In this document: in pieces, positions 13,915-16,604 of the stretch
Layout: the number at the start of each line of letters is the position of its first letter
Position numbering within the stretch: position 1 is the first letter of the stretch
Notes under the pieces: generated by a model
Databases searched by the model: none
What the model was told of the DNA's origin: nothing
Seen by the model: the letters and a program-made list of their open reading frames with translations, nothing else
Program-made: the position numbers and the translations under genes
Assembly (NCBI GenBank): GCA_021790625.1
Contig: JAJYGL010000140.1
Location: forward strand, 8,131 to 24,734
DNA: 16,604 nucleotides
DNA from: Pseudomonadota bacterium
GTDB taxonomy: Bacteria; Pseudomonadota; Gammaproteobacteria; Burkholderiales; Sulfuriferulaceae
Reading direction: 5' to 3'

Positions 13915-15878
13915 TAACAGACAGATTTAAGTTGTTCCAGAATAGCTGGGTTTTCTAGTGTGGATACATCCTGGCTGATTTCTTCGCCACGAGCCAGCGC
14001 GCGTAACAAGCGACGCATGATTTTGCCGGAACGGGTTTTGGGCAGGTTTTCACCGAACCGAAATTCTTCCGGTTTGGCAATGGCGCCAATTTCCTTGCCA
14101 ACCCAGTGACGCAATTCGTCTGCCATGGCTTTGGCATCATCATCGCGGGGACACTGTTGTTTGAGCACCACAAACGCCACGATGGTTTCACCTTTGATGT
14201 CGTGTGGTTTGCCAACGACTGCTGCTTCCGCGACGGCAGGGTGGGTGGCAAGCGCCGATTCGATTTCCATGGTGCCCAGCCGGTGGCCAGAGACGTTCAG
14301 TACGTCGTCGATGCGCCCCATGATCCAGAAATAACCTTCTTCATCGCGGTGGGCAGAGTCTCCCGCGACATAACACCCTTTGAATTCCGTGGGGAAATAC
14401 GTGGCTTTAAATCGCTCCGGATCGTTCCACAAGGTGCGCAGCAAGGAAGGAAAAGGCTGGCGAATGACCAGATAACCACCTTCACCAACCGGTAATGACT
14501 CACCCTGTTCATCCAGGATGTCTGCCTGAATACCGGGCAGAGGGAGTGTGCAGGAACCGGGCTTGGCGGTAATGGCGCCGGGTAGGGGGGCAATCATGTG
14601 CGCGCCGGTTTCGGTTTGCCACCAGGTATCGACTACCGGGCAGCGTTCCCGGCCGACCTGATGGTAAAACCATAGCCAGGCTTCCGGGTTGATGGGTTCA
14701 CCGACGGTGCCCAACAGTCGCAGACTGGACAGGTCATACTGTGCCGGCAGATCGGCGCCCAGTTTGATGAGCGAACGAATGGCGGTGGGTGCGGTATAAA
14801 ATGTCGTGACGCGGTGTTGCTGGATCATGCGCCAGAAACGCCCGGCGTCCGGCCAGGTCGGAATGCCTTCGAAAATCACCTGTGTCATGCCAAGCGCCAA
14901 TGGACCATACGTCACGTAACTGTGGCCGGTAATCCAGCCCACATCAGCAGTACACCAGAATATGTCAGTGGCAGGTTTTGCATCGAATACCCAATGCATG
15001 GAGGTGATGGCGCCCAGCAAATATCCGGCGCTGCTGTGCTGAACGCCCTTGGGTCGTCCGGTGGAACCGGAAGTATACAGAATGAACAGCGGGTCTTCGG
15101 CATTCATCCATTCCGGTTCACAAAATGTTGCCTGACTGGACACGCAATCATGCCACCAGACGTCACGGCCGTTTTGCCAGTGTATCGGGCATCCGGCACG
15201 TTGGTAGACGATTACCCGTTCAATGGGAGATGCCGTGGACATGGCGAGTGCGTCATCGACTACCGACTTAAGCGGAATGGTCTTGCCGCCGCGAAAACCT
15301 GCATCAGCGGTGATGACAATACGGGCGCTGGCATCCATGATGCGTTCATGCAATGATTTGGCGGAAAACCCGCCAAACACGACAGAATGGATGGCGCCAA
15401 TACGGGCGCAAGCCTGCATGGCGACGATGGCTTCCACACTCATGGGCAGATAGATAACGATACGATCTCCCTTGTGAATACCCTGTTCTTTCAGGGCATT
15501 GGCCATGGCGCACACACGCTCGAACAATTGCTGGTAGGTCACATGACTGACCGTACCATCATCTGCTTCAAAAATGATGGCGGTGCGTGCGCTGTGGTGG
15601 GTAAGGTGTCGATCCAGACAATTCCACGATACGTTCAGCTCACCGTCGTCAAACCAGCGGAAAAAGGGGGCATTGTCTGTATCCAATATCCGGTTGAAGG
15701 GTTTTTGCCAGGTAATGTGCTCACGGGCTAGATTGGCCCAGAATTCAGGGTAAGCTGTTCTGGCTTGCTCGCACAGCGCCTGATAATGGGTGACCCCGGA
15801 AACATTGGCTTGCGCCTGAAACGTGGTGGGAGGTGGAAAATGGCGGTTTTCGTGCAAGACAGATTCAATGTGCGACAT
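13914..15878 (-). CDS. acs: Acetyl-coenzyme A synthetase (AMP-forming)
   Basis: Acs activates acetate to acetyl-CoA through an acetyl-AMP intermediate in the cytosol. The product has 654 residues, the family norm (E. coli 652). It contains the adenylate-forming P-loop (Y-T-S-G-S-T-G-R-P-K-G-V), D-T-W-W-Q-T-E-T-G with the tryptophan that keeps the acyl pocket small for acetate, N-V-S-G-H-R-L-G-T-M-E-I-E, and the C-terminal catalytic lysine, usually regulated by acetylation, in P-K-T-R-S-G-K (about residue 619). The start at 15878 (M-S-H-I-E-S-V) has GGAG eight bases upstream; an ATG at 15905 would add nine residues covering that site and is not preferred. Propionyl-CoA synthetase is a less likely alternative because of the W-W-Q-T-E-T-G motif. 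It appears to be the first gene of the six-gene minus-strand run; no strong promoter was recognised upstream. Confidence 0.94.
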   Translation of the reverse strand: MSHIESVLHENRHFPPPTTFQAQANVSGVTHYQALCEQARTAYPEFWANLAREHITWQKPFNRILDTDNAPFFRWFDDGELNVSWNCLDRHLTHHSARTAIIFEADDGTVSHVTYQQLFERVCAMANALKEQGIHKGDRIVIYLPMSVEAIVAMQACARIGAIHSVVFGGFSAKSLHERIMDASARIVITADAGFRGGKTIPLKSVVDDALAMSTASPIERVIVYQRAGCPIHWQNGRDVWWHDCVSSQATFCEPEWMNAEDPLFILYTSGSTGRPKGVQHSSAGYLLGAITSMHWVFDAKPATDIFWCTADVGWITGHSYVTYGPLALGMTQVIFEGIPTWPDAGRFWRMIQQHRVTTFYTAPTAIRSLIKLGADLPAQYDLSSLRLLGTVGEPINPEAWLWFYHQVGRERCPVVDTWWQTETGAHMIAPLPGAITAKPGSCTLPLPGIQADILDEQGESLPVGEGGYLVIRQPFPSLLRTLWNDPERFKATYFPTEFKGCYVAGDSAHRDEEGYFWIMGRIDDVLNVSGHRLGTMEIESALATHPAVAEAAVVGKPHDIKGETIVAFVVLKQQCPRDDDAKAMADELRHWVGKEIGAIAKPEEFRFGENLPKTRSGKIMRRLLRALARGEEISQDVSTLENPAILEQLKSVC

Positions 15879-16032
15879 GGGTAACTCCAGACAGACTGGT
15901 GCCATTTTACTCGGATTTGCGGACAGAAAGGCTGGTCAGGAAAGGGTTGGCTGCAATTTTTTTGCATATTTTGGAAAAGGCCGGAATGTTCACGAATTTT
16001 ATTTGGCCGAAGGCCGGTTTTCTTGTTTTGTG

Positions 16033-16060
16033 TTGAAAAAAACAGGTGGGGAGTTATAAT
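16033..16060 (+). promoter_or_regulatory. Strong sigma70 promoter for the nucleotidyltransferase gene pair
   Basis: TTGAAA at 16033-16038 (five of six to consensus) and TATAAT at 16055-16060 (perfect) are separated by 16 bp. Transcription would start near 16067, giving a leader of about 110 nt before the ATG at 16178. This is the best promoter match in the window. Confidence 0.75.
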
Positions 16061-16062
16061 CT

Positions 16063-16079
16063 GACCGATGGGGTCGGTC
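16063..16079. promoter_or_regulatory. Inverted repeat at the predicted transcription start, operator candidate
   Basis: GACCGA (16063-16068) and TCGGTC (16074-16079) are perfect inverted arms across five bases, immediately downstream of the perfect -10. A repressor bound here would cover the start site. An overlapping small hairpin CGGC/GCCG (16079-16082 with 16088-16091) follows in the leader. Which protein would bind is unknown; autoregulation by the downstream pair is an inference. Confidence 0.45.
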
Positions 16080-16177
16080 GGCTTCGTGCCGCTTCTCATG
16101 ATGACAGGCTTGTTTGTCTTTTCGCCCCGTCATCTTGTCATTCTGTTATCTCGTTGAATTCAACCTATACGAACAAC

Positions 16178-16459
16178 ATGCGCATAACCAGTGAAGAGCA
16201 TGCAACCATCAGTAAGCTGATTCACCAAGTCGATGCCGAGGCGAAGATTTATCTGTTCGGCTCTCGAGCGGACGACACGGCCCTGGGCGGCGATATAGAT
16301 TTGCTGGTTTTATCCGAAAAAATCAATCTGATGAGCAAATTGGAAGTGTTGGCGCAAATGCACCGGCAACTGGGTGAGAGGAAGATAGACATTGTCATTT
16401 ATCCGGATGCGAGTCATCCATTTCCCAGGATGGCGATTCAGACGGGGGTTCAGCTGTGA
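16178..16459 (+). CDS. MNT-type nucleotidyltransferase domain protein, possible antitoxin
   Basis: This is a minimal nucleotidyltransferase of 93 residues with the polymerase-beta-fold signature: G-S at 28-29 (Y-L-F-G-S-R-A), the metal-binding pair D39 and D41 (G-G-D-I-D-L-L-V-L), and the third carboxylate D71 (R-K-I-D-I-V-I-Y). Small stand-alone proteins of this kind (MntA-like) often partner a HEPN protein; in studied pairs the MNT protein AMPylates or otherwise blocks the HEPN ribonuclease toxin. All catalytic residues are present, so it should be active. ATG at 16178 has no clear ribosome binding site; TTG at 16154 is an in-frame alternative, and the frame upstream to 16046 is rejected because it would start before the promoter -10. 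Its TGA overlaps the next ATG as TGATG, typical of coupled pairs. A housekeeping role cannot be excluded. Confidence 0.8.
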   Translation: MRITSEEHATISKLIHQVDAEAKIYLFGSRADDTALGGDIDLLVLSEKINLMSKLEVLAQMHRQLGERKIDIVIYPDASHPFPRMAIQTGVQL

Positions 16460-16604
16460 TGCAGGAGAATCTCGTGTTGTTGCAGGAAGAAATGGCTCGT
16501 ATGCAGGCGGCGGCTGATTATTTGGCGTATTCGATGACGAGATGCCAAGATTTGATTGGACGGCATGAACGGTCGATGGAAGAAATGGAACGGCTCGAGT
16601 CGCT
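16459..16604 (+). CDS. Helical protein paired with the nucleotidyltransferase, probably HEPN-like (3' end outside window)
   Basis: Only the first 48 residues are visible from the ATG at 16459; a GTG immediately before it is in frame and also possible. The sequence is rich in Glu, Met, Gln and Leu with heptad-like spacing and should be two long helices. The one-base overlap with the nucleotidyltransferase gene and the helical start suggest a HEPN-type (HepT/DUF86-like) partner. The defining HEPN ribonuclease motif R-x4-6-H would lie beyond the window, so this assignment rests on context. A non-toxic substrate-binding partner, as in the HI0073/HI0074 pair, is an alternative. Confidence 0.55.
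   Translation, partial: MQENLVLLQEEMARMQAAADYLAYSMTRCQDLIGRHERSMEEMERLES

Larger units (their letters stand above)
15879..16177. other. Divergent intergenic region between acs and the nucleotidyltransferase gene
   Basis: This 299-bp spacer carries the acs leader on the minus strand and a strong promoter on the plus strand. GGCC-rich elements occur at 15979-15982, 16005-16008 and 16012-16015; the last two form a short GGCC-GAA-GGCC hairpin followed by GGTTTTCTTGTTTT, a weak terminator-like shape reading in the plus direction. No clear sigma70 or sigma54 promoter for acs could be picked out, so the acs promoter remains unassigned. Confidence 0.4.

Noticed and set aside
14814..15356. 180-codon plus-strand open frame inside acs
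   Set aside because: Antisense to conserved acetyl-CoA synthetase motifs; a shadow of codon bias.
15979..16032. GGCC-GAA-GGCC hairpin followed by a T-rich stretch, considered as a terminator
   Set aside because: The stem is only four strong pairs and no plus-strand gene ends upstream of it, so there is no transcript for it to stop; recorded only in the intergenic description.
16046..16177. 44-residue N-terminal extension of the nucleotidyltransferase
   Set aside because: That start would be upstream of the -10 box of the predicted promoter, and the domain begins only after the ATG at 16178.

Overview
The window looks like an ordinary chromosomal stretch of a beta-proteobacterium. The evidence is the petA-petB-petC bc1 operon followed directly by sspA-sspB, a cytochrome b Qo motif with a hydrophobic second residue (P-L-W-Y, close to the P-V-W-Y type of beta/gamma-proteobacteria), and the sequence character of the Rieske protein and SspB. 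The genus cannot be fixed from the sequence. Base composition is moderate and similar throughout, and no IS element, prophage, CRISPR array, rRNA or tRNA gene was recognised.

Layout. (1) 1-537, plus strand: 3' end of glucose-6-phosphate dehydrogenase (zwf). A junction with a three-copy 11-bp tandem repeat separates it from the convergent gene. (2) 646-1776, minus strand: a membrane-anchored DegS/AlgW-type serine protease with one PDZ domain. Its promoter faces away from the next operon across an AT-rich 307-bp divergent region. (3) 2084-4620, plus strand: petABC, encoding the Rieske protein, cytochrome b and cytochrome c1 of the bc1 complex. (4) 4621-4779: a hairpin-rich spacer. (5) 4780-5868, plus strand: sspA and sspB, the RNA-polymerase-associated stringent starvation protein and the ClpXP adaptor. 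(6) 5960-15878, minus strand: a tightly packed run that is transcribed in the order acs, yhdP, small secreted protein, nitrilase-family amidase, tldD, gltX. The first four junctions overlap or abut within 15 nt and the last gap is 24 nt, so a single six-gene transcription unit is likely. (7) 16178-16604, plus strand: a small MNT-type nucleotidyltransferase overlapping by one base a helical protein cut off by the window end. This is probably an MNT-HEPN toxin-antitoxin type pair, and it has a strong promoter and an inverted repeat at the predicted transcription start.

How the genes work together. petABC passes electrons from quinol to cytochrome c. The neighbouring DegS-like protease (envelope stress sensing), SspA (starvation and acid response) and SspB (protein quality control) form a stress-related neighbourhood that is common around pet operons in beta/gamma-proteobacteria. 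The minus-strand run joins acetate activation (acs), envelope lipid transport (yhdP), a metabolite-repair amidase (nit), a TldD metalloprotease and glutamyl-tRNA synthetase. yhdP, nit and tldD are a known association. acs at the front and gltX at the end are less expected.

Nothing here is clearly a new system. The points most worth a second look are the RNA-structure-rich petC-sspA leader, the P-L-W-Y Qo motif, the nucleotidyltransferase/HEPN-like pair with its operator-like site, and the unknown secreted protein between yhdP and nit.
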